In this document: positions 1 to 8,520 of the stretch, piece after piece | How positions within the stretch are numbered: position 1 is the stretch's first letter | How the letters are laid out: each line of letters starts with the position of its first letter | Program-made: the position numbers and the translations under genes | The notes under the pieces: model-generated | The model's input: the letters and a program-made list of their open reading frames with translations, nothing else | Told to the model about the DNA's origin: nothing | The model's database searches: none | Source: Halieaceae bacterium | GTDB lineage: Bacteria > Pseudomonadota > Gammaproteobacteria > Pseudomonadales > Halieaceae | Length of the DNA stretch: 64,000 nt | NCBI GenBank assembly: GCA_902518075.1 | Contig: CABYEX010000004.1 | Coordinates: 1-64,000 of the forward strand | Direction: 5' to 3'

Positions 1-186
1 GCTTCCGAGGAGGCCGAGGCACTCCGAGTGGACAATGACCCCGCCGTGGACCGCCTGCTGCGCAAAATGCGGCGCACCCGGTTCCGGCCTCGATATGAGG
101 AAGGGGTCGCCGTGAAGACTGGTATGATTGTGTGGTCTTTTGAGCTGAACCCGGCCAGCGCCGAAGCGATCGCCCTGCAACCATGA
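1..186 (+). CDS. C-terminal fragment of a protein with a TonB-like end (partial)
   Basis: The reading frame is open from base 1 to a TGA at 184-186, giving about 61 residues with no start inside the window. The end contains the stretch RLLRKMRRTRFRPRYEEG followed by an alternating strand-like segment. That resembles the last helix and strands of TonB-type C-terminal domains found at the ends of TPR or energy-transducer proteins. The stop overlaps the ATG of the next gene (ATGA, 183-186), so it is very probably the preceding gene of the same operon. A TonB-like end just upstream of an ExbB-like channel gene fits energy transduction, but the domain call rests on a short stretch and the main body is outside the window. 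Confidence 0.55.
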   Translation, partial: ASEEAEALRVDNDPAVDRLLRKMRRTRFRPRYEEGVAVKTGMIVWSFELNPASAEAIALQP

Positions 187-1310
187 TGACTGCTAAATTA
201 CTCTCCCGCGTCATCACAGCCAACTTGCTCCGCCCCCTGGCGGCCAGCACAGTCGTCGCTGTGATGCTGGCGTTAATGGGGTGCCCCTCTGCCAGCACGC
301 CGACCACGCCCTCGATACCGATACCGATACCACCGTCGTCTCCCTCAAACTCAGGCGCATCTTCACCGAGCTCCGGCGGCACCAGCGGGCCAAGTTCGCC
401 AAGTTCATCAAGTGGCAGTTCCGGATCGAGCAGATCCAGCTCTTCTGGTAGTGCTGGCGGAGGTAGTCCAAGCGCAGGCGTGGGACCGCCGGCTGGGGGC
501 GGCGGATTTGGCATACCCACTGGAGGGGGAGGAATGCCCGGGAGTCGCGGCAGCGCACCGGCTCCCAGCGCAGGTAGTGGTGATGCCTCGGGCGCCGGCG
601 CGGAAGCGGGAGAAGGCGCCTCCGGCGAACCCGGGTTTGGTGATATGGCCGGCGGCGCTGACCTGCCCTCCATGGTCGATACCCTGCCCACCTTCGATGA
701 GGATTATGGTTCAGAGGGCGACGGCAGCGGCGCCGCGGGTGGCTCGCCCGATGGCTACGAGGACGGAGCAGGTGGCACCGGCGACACCGGACAGGTCGCG
801 CAATCATCCAGCGAGCCGGGTGATAGCAGTGGCCAACCAAGCCCGGGCACCCGTGCCAGCGGCGGCATGGAACCAGATATGGGAGCCGAGGGACCGCTGA
901 CCGCAGCGGAGCAGGTTGCCATACTCGACCGGCAGCTTGAAGAGAGCACACGGGATTTCGACGGCGTCATTTACGAAGAAGAGCAGCGCCAACGAGAGGC
1001 CGCACGCGAGCGCGCTGCGCAGAGCGCGCAAACAGCGAGTAGCGAGGTGGATCCAACCGAAACAGAGGAAGCCGCTACGGGTGGCATCATGACCACTGTA
1101 AGCAGCCGGGGCACAACTGGGGGCCGCGGCGCACCGCCCATAGATGGCGCCAAGTATCCACCCCCGCCTGATATCCCCAACGGCAACGACGATGATGTCG
1201 TGGCTCGCCAACTACGCGAAGCGGCGATGCGTGAACCCGACCCGGCCATCCGCGAAAAGCTGTGGACTGAATATCGCAAGTACAAAGGCATTGCGGAGCC
1301 CGAGGCATGA
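183..1310 (+). CDS. Ser/Gly/Pro-rich lipoprotein of unknown function
   Basis: The 375-residue product starts with a signal segment ending in a lipobox (LALMGC, Cys about 34), so it should be lipidated and exported. Residues about 40-240 are low complexity, made almost entirely of Ser, Gly, Pro, Ala and acidic residues, probably an extended periplasmic linker. The only compact part is the C-terminal 130 residues, which are charged and helical and end with EKLWTEYRKYKG. The start overlaps the previous stop and the end overlaps the next start (ATGA, 1307-1310), so translation is coupled on both sides. I recognise no family. A tether or spacer in the envelope complex encoded downstream is an inference from composition and position only. 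Confidence 0.8.
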   Translation: MMTAKLLSRVITANLLRPLAASTVVAVMLALMGCPSASTPTTPSIPIPIPPSSPSNSGASSPSSGGTSGPSSPSSSSGSSGSSRSSSSGSAGGGSPSAGVGPPAGGGGFGIPTGGGGMPGSRGSAPAPSAGSGDASGAGAEAGEGASGEPGFGDMAGGADLPSMVDTLPTFDEDYGSEGDGSGAAGGSPDGYEDGAGGTGDTGQVAQSSSEPGDSSGQPSPGTRASGGMEPDMGAEGPLTAAEQVAILDRQLEESTRDFDGVIYEEEQRQREAARERAAQSAQTASSEVDPTETEEAATGGIMTTVSSRGTTGGRGAPPIDGAKYPPPPDIPNGNDDDVVARQLREAAMREPDPAIREKLWTEYRKYKGIAEPEA

Positions 1311-2527
1311 TCCGCGCGCTGCTATCAGTCATCTTTGCGGCACTGCTCGCCGGCTGCGTGTCAGAGACCGTCAAGTCGACTTCTGTACCAGCACTCGACG
1401 CCCCCACCACGCTCACGCCGGAAGCAGAGTTGCTCGATGTCGGAGTCGTCATTTTGGATCCGGGCATCAGCACCGTTGAGGACGAGGAGCAGGTCTACCC
1501 CGAGGTGCGCAAAGCCGAAGCCACCTTCATGGCAACGGAGCTCGCCGAGGTGCTCACCGAGCAAGGTGGCTGGGGCGCTGTCAGGGTCGTGCCCGACGAT
1601 CGACAATTTTCTGACCTGCTCGTGCGCGGCACCATACTGCGCTCGGATGGCGAAGCGCTAGAGCTCAAAATTCTGGTAAGTGACGCGCGCGGCACGCTCT
1701 GGCTCGACAAGCGCTATCAAGGCGTCACCAGCCACTATGCCTACGAGCAGGGCACCCGCGTCAAGCAGGATCCATTCCTCGAGGTGTACCGCATGATTGC
1801 TAACGACATGCTGGCCATCTTTAACCGACTCCCCTCCGAAGATCGCGTGACTATCCGCCAGGTGGCCGAGATGCGTTTCGCGAGGGATTTTGCCAACGGC
1901 GCCTTCGCCGATTACCTCGAGGAAGATGACAAAGGCCAGATCAGCCTGCGCCGACTGCCGGCAGAAGATGACCCCATGCTGAACCGTGTGCGCGGTCTGC
2001 GGCAACGCCACTATGTCTTTGTCGACACGCTTCAGGGCCACTACTCGGGCTTTGCCGAGGGCATGTATGCTCCCTATCAGGAGTGGCGAAAGGCCAGCTA
2101 TGAAGAGACCGTCGCACTGCGCGAGCTGGAGACCGAGGCGCAACGCGAGATGATCGCGGGCGGTGCGGCGATTCTAGCCGGCGTGCTTGCCCAGACATCG
2201 GGTAGCCGCGCTACTCGAACCGCTGGAGCAGTAGCGGGAATAGGTGGTGGTGGCGTTCTTCTTAAAAGAGGTCTACAAAAACGCGCCGAAGCAAATATTC
2301 ACTCCACAGCACTGGAAGAACTGGGGCAATCCTTAGACGCGGAAATTACGCCAAGGGTGATTGAGCTCGAGGACCGCACGGTGCGCCTGACGGGCAACGT
2401 GGAAGACCAATACGATCAGTGGCGCGAACTGCTGGCCGACATCTACGCCGCAGAGCTCGCCGCACTCGAGCCCCCGGCTCCGCCAGCCGACAGCCTGCCG
2501 GCCGCGCCCGAATCGCAGGACTCGTGA
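1307..2527 (+). CDS. Lipoprotein of unknown function
   Basis: The 406-residue product has a short lipoprotein signal with lipobox LLAGC (Cys17). The mature part begins with an alpha/beta segment containing LLDVGVVILDPG and LLVRGTILRSDGE, which looks like a lipoprotein domain that senses or binds in the periplasm. A helical middle follows with RHYVFVDTLQGHY, and then a Gly/Ala-rich hydrophobic stretch at about 282-320 (MIAGGAAILAGVLAQ, AVAGIGGGGVLL) that could insert in or lie along a membrane. The end is helical and acidic. It overlaps both neighbours by four bases. No catalytic motif is visible. Being one of four lipoprotein genes around an ExbB-like channel gene, it is best viewed as a structural part of that complex, by inference. 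Confidence 0.8.
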   Translation: MIRALLSVIFAALLAGCVSETVKSTSVPALDAPTTLTPEAELLDVGVVILDPGISTVEDEEQVYPEVRKAEATFMATELAEVLTEQGGWGAVRVVPDDRQFSDLLVRGTILRSDGEALELKILVSDARGTLWLDKRYQGVTSHYAYEQGTRVKQDPFLEVYRMIANDMLAIFNRLPSEDRVTIRQVAEMRFARDFANGAFADYLEEDDKGQISLRRLPAEDDPMLNRVRGLRQRHYVFVDTLQGHYSGFAEGMYAPYQEWRKASYEETVALRELETEAQREMIAGGAAILAGVLAQTSGSRATRTAGAVAGIGGGGVLLKRGLQKRAEANIHSTALEELGQSLDAEITPRVIELEDRTVRLTGNVEDQYDQWRELLADIYAAELAALEPPAPPADSLPAAPESQDS

Positions 2528-4050
2528 CCGACCACAAAGATCAGCCCCTCTCCGCGACCACCTTCGAGCCCGCGCCAGCCAAAACAGCATCGGTTGACTC
2601 GGCGTCAGCAGGGGGACAGCCGCGAGTAGCGGTGATCGCCCTCGCTGCCGCCGCGGCATTACTGATCTTCGTTTTTTTTGTCCTGCCACAGTTGGTGACG
2701 CCTGATGAGGTCACACCCAGCCTGACTGACCCGGAGCAGGCCACATCCTCTGGCAACACAGTTGCATCAGGTAGCGTCGCCAACGACACGGGTAATGAGC
2801 GTAGCCCCTTCGCCGAAGCACAAGAAAGCGCGCTGAGACGCGATGCGCAGGAAGTGCTGCAGTCGCTGCTGACGCTGCAGGAATCGCTTGCGGAACGCGG
2901 CGCAGAGAAATGGGGCGAACCCACCTACGGAGAGGCTTTGGGACATGCGGCTGCGGGCGATACCACCTACCGGGAGCGCGACTTTACCGGTGCCACCGCC
3001 GAGTACCAGCTGGCCCTCGACCAGCTGCTTGCGCTCGAGGCCAGCCTGCCCGAGCGCATTGAGGCGCTCCATGACACGCTGGTCTCAGCGATCGAGAGCG
3101 GTGACGTGCTAGCCGCCCGGGCGCGCTTTAGCGAGCTGGCCGAAATGGCACCAGCCGATATCCGGCTAATTGCGCTGAAGGATCGACTTTCCGCACTGCC
3201 CGCAGTAATCGCTGCATTGGATACCGCCGCCGAGAGTGAGGCGTCTGGCAACCTCGGCGCCGCAGTGGAGGCTGCCACTGACGCCACAAGCGCTGACCCC
3301 GCCCACCAGCGCGCGGCCGCCCGCCTGAATGAGTTGCGCACCGCGCTGACCCGGCAGCAATTTACCGACGCCATGACCGTGGGGTACGGCGCGATGAGGG
3401 CGAGAGCCTTGGACAGCGCAGAGCAGCAATTTCGCAGCGCTGCGAGGCTGATACCCGGCGCGCCGGAACCCGGTGCCGCCCTGATTGAACTGGAGCAGGC
3501 CCGCACACAGAACACCTTGCTGGGCTTGCGTGAGCAAGGCACGCAAGCCGAGCGCGAGGAGCGATGGGCCGACGCGGCGGATCTGTATCAACAAGCACTT
3601 GAGATCGACGCGCTAATGCTCTTTGCCACAGAGGGGGTGGCCCGCGCCGAGCCGCGGGCTGACCTGGACACGCGACTGGAGACCATGCCAAAGGAGCGCG
3701 ACCGCCTGATCGATGCACGGATCATACGCCTTGCACAAGAAACACTGGCCGAGGCAGAAGCGATTGCGGACCCTGGCCCGCGTTTGCAAGCCCAAATTGC
3801 CGCGGCGCGAGATACCCTCGCCTATGCCAGTACCCCGGTGGCGGTGACCATGACCTCTGATGGACTCACCGACATCACCCTGTTGCGCGTCAGGCGGCTG
3901 GGCACGCTGGCAGAACAAACGCTGTCGCTACGACCCGGCGTGTACACCGCCGTGGGCATCCGCAACGGATACCGCGACGTGCGGATCAAATTCGAGGGGC
4001 GGCCTGACCAGACGAACACGGTCGCGGTACGCTGTGTCGAGACGATTTGA
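2524..4050 (+). CDS. Inner-membrane protein with helical (TPR-like) repeats
   Basis: I start this gene at GTG 2524, where GTGA overlaps the previous stop. A longer open frame upstream only shadows the preceding gene. The 508-residue product has a short cytoplasmic N-terminus, one transmembrane helix at about 35-56 (AVIALAAAAALLIFVFFVLP), and a long Ala/Glu/Arg-rich helical part with TPR-like pairs such as WADAADLYQQALEIDAL and FTGATAEYQLALDQLLALE. The last 80 residues switch to beta character (VAVTMTSDGLTDITLL; GVYTAVGIRNGYRDV), resembling a PEGA-like ending. Topology should be N-in with the bulk in the periplasm. The N-terminal phrase ATTFEPAPA recurs in the next protein (ATAFEPLS), so the two membrane proteins may share an assembly motif. 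Confidence 0.75.
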   Translation: MTDHKDQPLSATTFEPAPAKTASVDSASAGGQPRVAVIALAAAAALLIFVFFVLPQLVTPDEVTPSLTDPEQATSSGNTVASGSVANDTGNERSPFAEAQESALRRDAQEVLQSLLTLQESLAERGAEKWGEPTYGEALGHAAAGDTTYRERDFTGATAEYQLALDQLLALEASLPERIEALHDTLVSAIESGDVLAARARFSELAEMAPADIRLIALKDRLSALPAVIAALDTAAESEASGNLGAAVEAATDATSADPAHQRAAARLNELRTALTRQQFTDAMTVGYGAMRARALDSAEQQFRSAARLIPGAPEPGAALIELEQARTQNTLLGLREQGTQAEREERWADAADLYQQALEIDALMLFATEGVARAEPRADLDTRLETMPKERDRLIDARIIRLAQETLAEAEAIADPGPRLQAQIAAARDTLAYASTPVAVTMTSDGLTDITLLRVRRLGTLAEQTLSLRPGVYTAVGIRNGYRDVRIKFEGRPDQTNTVAVRCVETI

Positions 4051-4059
4051 GCGGGCGCC

Positions 4060-6183
4060 ATGCACGATCGCGACACTGACAGCGGTACATCTGACACCCT
4101 GCCGCCTGACGGGTTTTCGCCTGCAACGCCCTCGCTGGGCGGTGAGCAGCTGGCAGCGACCGCCTTCGAACCTCTCAGCCAGTCGTCCCAGCAAATAAAG
4201 CGTCTCAATGTGACCCAGATCCTGCTCGGCGTTGCCGGACTGCTAATCGCTGCGCTGTTGTTTTTTCTCTTCACCGCCCGCTCCCTGACCCTCAATATTA
4301 ATGCCGAGGCGGAACCCGACTTTTCACTAAGTGGGCTCAACTGGTCATTTGGCGAACGGCTGCTGGTGCGACCCGGAGACTACACGCTCAGGATTACAGC
4401 TGAGGGTTATCATTCCTACGAGCAAACCATCACCGTGGGCGATGCGGATACCCAACAGCTCGATATTCGCCTCGCCCCCCTTCCCGGTACCGTCACCATC
4501 GCCACCAAACCCGCCGGCGGCGAAATTATTCTGGATGAGCTGTCTCTGGGATCTGCGCCGCTGGTGGACCTGACGCTCGAGGCGGGCGCTTACCGCGTGG
4601 AAGCCGTGCACGATCGCTACCAGCGCTGGCAGGGACAAATTGACGTCGTTGGCCGCAACCAAAGCCAAACCGTGGACATCGTGTTGTTACCGGATTGGGC
4701 AAACGTCAGCTTTACTGCCACGCCCGCAAACGTAACGGCGATCATTGATGGCCAGCCCGCCGAGACCGCCGCCGGCGGCGTGGAAGTGCTCTCGGGCGAG
4801 CACGAGCTAACGCTCAGAGCACCCGGCTTCATGCCCCTGACGCTGCCTTTGAACATCGTGGCGGGTGTGGATCAGGACCTCGGCGCGGTGACCCTGACCC
4901 CGGCTGACGCCACCCTGACGCTGGAGAGCACTCCTCCGGGTGCAGGTGTGACGGTGGACGGCGCCTTCGCCGGTCTGACACCGCTGGTTGTGCCCCTCAG
5001 TCCTGGCGATCGCCATGCCATCAGTCTCTCCAAGGCTGGCTACCTCGGGGCCAGCCTGTCACTGACCTTGGCCAGGGGGGAAACCGCCAGCCGAGCGATC
5101 ACACTCAAACCCGAGTTAGGGGAGGTCCGTTTCACCATCGAACCCGCCGAGGCAGAGATCCGGATTAACGGGCAGCGCGTGGGTACGGGCAGTCAAAGCC
5201 TCTCGCTCCCCGCGGTGCAGCAGCGTATCGCCGTGCGGCTCGAGGGCTATGCCAGCTTCGAGACCAAGATACTGCCGAAACCCGGGTTGCCGCAGCAGAT
5301 TAGCGTCACGCTTCTGACCAAAGCCGCCGCGCGGAAGGCGGCAATGAAGCCGACGATCACAACGCCGCTAGGCCAAACGCTGGTGCTGGTCGACCCGTCA
5401 GTAGAAAGCCTGAACACTTTCACTGTGGGCGCATCGCGCCGGGACCCCGGCCGGCGTGCCAACGAAGTCGAGCATCCCGTTGAATTGCGGCGCGCTTTCT
5501 ATATTGCGAGCACTGAAACCACCAATGCGCAGTTCCGCCAGTACGAGGCCACCCATGACTCGGGCCTGATAGAGAGCTACTCCCTCGATCGCGACCACCA
5601 GCCGGTCGCAGGCATCAGTTGGCAGCAAGCGGCCAGCTTCTGTAACTGGCTCAGCCAACTCGAGGGTCTGCCGCCTTTTTATCGCGAGAATCAGGGCATC
5701 ATCATCGGCTTCAACCCCAGCAGCTCCGGATACCGATTGCCGAGTGAGGCGGAGTGGGCCTTTGCTGCCCGCGTAGACGGCGATGCCCTGCGACGATTTG
5801 CTTGGGGAGATGACTTCCCCCCGAGCGCCGTCGTGACCAACGTGGCCGACAACACCTCGGCATTCGTCACTGGGCGTATTCTCAATGGCTACACCGACCA
5901 GTTTGTCGTCTCGGCACCGGTGGGCAGCTTCCCCGCGAACCATCGCGGACTGCACGATATGGGTGGTAATGTTGCCGAATGGGTACACGACAGTTACGCC
6001 ATCCTATCCCCCAATGCGGAGCTTGCGATCGATCCATTGGGCGCGCAGCGCGGCGACAACTACACCATTCGCGGTGGCAGTTGGGCACTCAGTCGTTTGT
6101 CCGAGCTGCGACTGACCTTCAGGGACTACGGGGAGCGGGGGCGTGACGACCTCGGCTTCAGGATTGCGCGCTATGCGGAATAA
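4060..6183 (+). CDS. Membrane-anchored PEGA-repeat and SUMF1 (FGE-sulfatase fold) protein
   Basis: The 707-residue product has a cytoplasmic tail, one transmembrane helix at about 52-72, then four to five PEGA-type beta domains at about 78-430, each with a P-x-GA-like turn and a GxYxVxxxxxGY-type ending (for example RPGDYTLRITAEGYHSYE). The C-terminal domain at about 455-705 is a SUMF1/FGE-sulfatase fold: TTNAQFRQYE, GISWQQAASFCNWLS, YRLPSEAEWAFAAR, HDMGGNVAEWV, IRGGSW and GFRIAR. The catalytic cysteines that true formylglycine-generating enzymes carry after the RGGS motif are absent (RGGSWALSRLSELRLTFRDY). I therefore infer a binding or scaffolding role and not sulfatase activation. Nine bases separate it from the upstream gene and it overlaps the next start. 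Confidence 0.9.
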   Translation: MHDRDTDSGTSDTLPPDGFSPATPSLGGEQLAATAFEPLSQSSQQIKRLNVTQILLGVAGLLIAALLFFLFTARSLTLNINAEAEPDFSLSGLNWSFGERLLVRPGDYTLRITAEGYHSYEQTITVGDADTQQLDIRLAPLPGTVTIATKPAGGEIILDELSLGSAPLVDLTLEAGAYRVEAVHDRYQRWQGQIDVVGRNQSQTVDIVLLPDWANVSFTATPANVTAIIDGQPAETAAGGVEVLSGEHELTLRAPGFMPLTLPLNIVAGVDQDLGAVTLTPADATLTLESTPPGAGVTVDGAFAGLTPLVVPLSPGDRHAISLSKAGYLGASLSLTLARGETASRAITLKPELGEVRFTIEPAEAEIRINGQRVGTGSQSLSLPAVQQRIAVRLEGYASFETKILPKPGLPQQISVTLLTKAAARKAAMKPTITTPLGQTLVLVDPSVESLNTFTVGASRRDPGRRANEVEHPVELRRAFYIASTETTNAQFRQYEATHDSGLIESYSLDRDHQPVAGISWQQAASFCNWLSQLEGLPPFYRENQGIIIGFNPSSSGYRLPSEAEWAFAARVDGDALRRFAWGDDFPPSAVVTNVADNTSAFVTGRILNGYTDQFVVSAPVGSFPANHRGLHDMGGNVAEWVHDSYAILSPNAELAIDPLGAQRGDNYTIRGGSWALSRLSELRLTFRDYGERGRDDLGFRIARYAE

Positions 6184-6439
6184 GGTGCCATTACACTTTG
6201 CGAGCTTCGCGGCGATGGCTGCCATGCTCAGCGTTTTGCTGATTGCCCCTGCCTATGCGCAGGAGGCCGCCGAATCCGAGGAGGCAGTGTCGGCACCGGA
6301 GAGCGTCGACGCTAGTAATGAACCCACTAGCGAGCCAGCAGACGCGCCGGCGGTCGTCGAATCGGGTGCCGTGCTCGACTATGAACCCACCGAATCCATC
6401 TCAGAAGATCTTTCCGTGTCCTTTCCCGTGGATATCTGA
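6173..6439 (+). CDS. Small secreted acidic protein
   Basis: The 88-residue product has a clear Sec signal peptide (hydrophobic core MAAMLSVLLIAPAYAQE, probable cleavage after AYA). The mature peptide of about 58 residues is very acidic and rich in Glu, Ser, Ala and Pro, with no Cys. I chose ATG 6173, which overlaps the end of the SUMF1-PEGA gene by 11 bases, because it leads directly into the signal peptide. An in-frame ATG 30 bases upstream would only add residues from the overlapping frame. It ends with a short hydrophobic tail (LSVSFPVDI). No family is recognised. Its place immediately before the channel gene suggests an accessory or plug-like periplasmic peptide, which is inference. Confidence 0.7.
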   Translation: MRNKVPLHFASFAAMAAMLSVLLIAPAYAQEAAESEEAVSAPESVDASNEPTSEPADAPAVVESGAVLDYEPTESISEDLSVSFPVDI

Positions 6440-6457
6440 GCCCGACAGGAGCCCACT

Positions 6458-7261
6458 ATGAAGCTGCGTTTACCCTCAGAGTTCCTCTATCAGGTATTTG
6501 CCCTGCTGTTCGCCGTGATTGTGGTGCATGCCGCCTACGTTGGCGTGATTCGCCCGAGTGCAGACTCGCAGCTTGCGTTTCAGGCAGCACAACAGGCGGC
6601 GGGAGAAGCACCCACCGGCAATCGTTCCCTGGCGATCGTGATCAAAGATTACGAGCAAGAGGCGTGCTTTATTTTGATGCTCTGGGCGCTGGCGATCATG
6701 GGTCTTAAAGCCTCCCGCACCCGGTCTGAAGCACAAATGCTCGATCGCGAGCTGGTTGCCATTCCTGAAGGCACCACTATTCTGCCCCGGGACGCTAGGG
6801 AGCAGTCACGATCGCTGGAGGCGCTTCCCGCTGAAGAGCAGGACTACCTGCTGCCCCGAGCACTCGGAAATGCGCTGAGTCGCTTCACCACCACCGGCAG
6901 TATTCCGGCGGTATCGGACGCGGTGCGCGAGCAATGCGATATCGAAGCGGATCGGCTCGACTCGGAGCTCTCCATGGTGCGCTATATCTCCTGGGCAATT
7001 CCATCGATCGGCTTTATCGGTACAGTGCGCGGTATCGGCGACGCACTGGGCCAAGCTTACAAGGCGGTGGAAGGCGATATCTCCGGCGTGACCGTGAGCC
7101 TCGGAGTGGCCTTTAACAGCACCTTCGTGGCCCTCGTCTTGTCGATCATCATTATGTTCGCGCTGCACCAACTGCAGTTGTCACAAGAGCGACTGGTGCT
7201 CAATACCCAACGCTACATCGACCGTCATCTATTGCGACATCTGTCGGTACCGCGCGGCTGA
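6458..7261 (+). CDS. MotA/TolQ/ExbB family proton-channel subunit
   Basis: The 267-residue product has membrane segments at about 10-31, 66-84, 174-194 and 215-238. The last two carry the family signature: WAIPSIGFIGTVRGIGDAL matches the P-x-x-G-x-x-G-T-V-x-G-I motif of ExbB/TolQ helix 2, and GVAFNSTFVALVLSIIIMF matches helix 3 with its conserved Thr. The cytoplasmic loop at about 85-172 is charged and contains a possible regulatory segment. In known systems five copies surround two ExbD/TolR/MotB helices and convert ion flow into motion. The two genes at 8521-10620 encode proteins with ExbD-like helices and are the likely partners. The length is normal for the family. Confidence 0.9.
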   Translation: MKLRLPSEFLYQVFALLFAVIVVHAAYVGVIRPSADSQLAFQAAQQAAGEAPTGNRSLAIVIKDYEQEACFILMLWALAIMGLKASRTRSEAQMLDRELVAIPEGTTILPRDAREQSRSLEALPAEEQDYLLPRALGNALSRFTTTGSIPAVSDAVREQCDIEADRLDSELSMVRYISWAIPSIGFIGTVRGIGDALGQAYKAVEGDISGVTVSLGVAFNSTFVALVLSIIIMFALHQLQLSQERLVLNTQRYIDRHLLRHLSVPRG

Positions 7262-8517
7262 TGCGACTCCTCGATTGCAACGACGCATCACTGCGCCTGT
7301 GGAACGAGGGCAACGCGCTCTGGTCACCCGGGGTCGTATGGCTGAGCGGTGACCGCTATCTGTTTGGCGAGCCGGCCTGGGAACAAGCCCGCCGCGCTCC
7401 AAGGGAAATCAGTAACCGCTACTGGCATCGGCTGTCGACACAGCCGCTTAGTCCGGCGCTGGGTCCGGCGCGACACACTGCTGACCTTGTCCACGCCCAC
7501 CTTGAAGCGTTACTCAGCGGCATCAGCGGCGACATCACGCTGGCGATTCCCGGGGCAATGGAGCCCGGGCAGTTATCGCTGCTGCTAGGCATCCTGCAGA
7601 CCCTGCCTGTTATCACCAGCAGTGTGGTGCACCGCAGCGCGCTGGTCGGCGCTGCCACAGCGCAATCCTGCGCCCATGTCGAGCTGCAGTTGCATCAGGC
7701 CAGTATTACGGCCGTGACCGTTAAGAGTGGCGTCGCGTGGGCGGGCGAGACCCAACTGCTACCGGGTTACGGTTTGCTCGGTCTGATGGACGAGATTGCG
7801 GAGCGGATTGGCGAACAGTTTGTGGCCCAGACACGCTTCGACCCGCACCGACGTGCCGAGACAGAACAGGCACTCTATCTACAACTACCCGACCTGCTCC
7901 GAGCGCTGGGCACCCAAAGCGAAGTCAGCTGCTCGGTGGAAGGCCACACCGCGCGCATCGCCGCAGATGCCCTGCGCCCTGTGGGTGCGGCATTCACTCA
8001 GGCACTCGCACCGCTCTTACCCGCGGGCACCGCACACATCGCGCTAGACGCACTGCTGTCTGCCTTACCCGGACTGGACTTGCCCGTGCGGGCCACCACG
8101 ACCGGGCCAGAGGTCATCCCCCTGATCGCAGGCACTCTGGCGCCATCGACGGGGGAACTGCACTTCCAGCGTGAGGCACCCTGCGGCAACGCGACCTCAT
8201 CCGAGCAAGCACCAGCCGATTCGCAGCAGCTCGCCGCCGCATCGCCGCAGCCCAAGACAGAGCAGGAATCGCTGGAGACCGTTCAAGCGCATGGCTCCGC
8301 AACCCACTCTCTCAAGGGCGGCCATGCCGTGCTGCTTAGCCCGGGTAAGCATATTGCCGACGGGGTGAGCGTGGCGGAGTCCGGGGTCATAGACATTGCC
8401 CTAGGCACCCCTGCCGAACTGAATGATCAACCCGTTGTAGGGCGAGTCGCGGTCAATGCCGGCGATAGATTGTGTGCCGGTGAGATCGAGGTGCGCTTCA
8501 TCACCGTGGACCCCTGA
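7261..8517 (+). CDS. Possible actin/Hsp70-fold protein with C-terminal beta domain
   Basis: The 418-residue product starts one base before the previous stop ends (TGATG). Its pattern resembles Hsp70-like ASKHA proteins that accompany membrane complexes: an N-terminal strand pair (MRLLDCNDASLRLW), a PGVVWL..YLFGEPAWEQAR segment, a stretch like DITLAIPGAM, then HVELQLHQASITAVTV, which sits where a second phosphate-binding strand would be. Canonical DxG motifs are not clear, so nucleotide binding is unproven. After a polar linker at about 315-350 a compact beta-rich domain of about 70 residues ends VGRVAVNAGDRLCAGEIEV, which is FHA-like in rhythm. There is no signal peptide, so the protein is probably cytoplasmic and could couple ATP binding to the channel complex; this is inference. 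Confidence 0.6.
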   Translation: MRLLDCNDASLRLWNEGNALWSPGVVWLSGDRYLFGEPAWEQARRAPREISNRYWHRLSTQPLSPALGPARHTADLVHAHLEALLSGISGDITLAIPGAMEPGQLSLLLGILQTLPVITSSVVHRSALVGAATAQSCAHVELQLHQASITAVTVKSGVAWAGETQLLPGYGLLGLMDEIAERIGEQFVAQTRFDPHRRAETEQALYLQLPDLLRALGTQSEVSCSVEGHTARIAADALRPVGAAFTQALAPLLPAGTAHIALDALLSALPGLDLPVRATTTGPEVIPLIAGTLAPSTGELHFQREAPCGNATSSEQAPADSQQLAAASPQPKTEQESLETVQAHGSATHSLKGGHAVLLSPGKHIADGVSVAESGVIDIALGTPAELNDQPVVGRVAVNAGDRLCAGEIEVRFITVDP

Positions 8518-8520
8518 GTT

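Noticed and set aside
183..970. Long antisense frames through the Ser/Gly-rich lipoprotein gene
   Set aside because: They arise from GC-rich low-complexity sequence; the coupled + strand gene with lipobox explains the region.
4060..6183. Functional formylglycine-generating enzyme
   Set aside because: The fold is there but the catalytic cysteines are not, and no sulfatase gene is adjacent.
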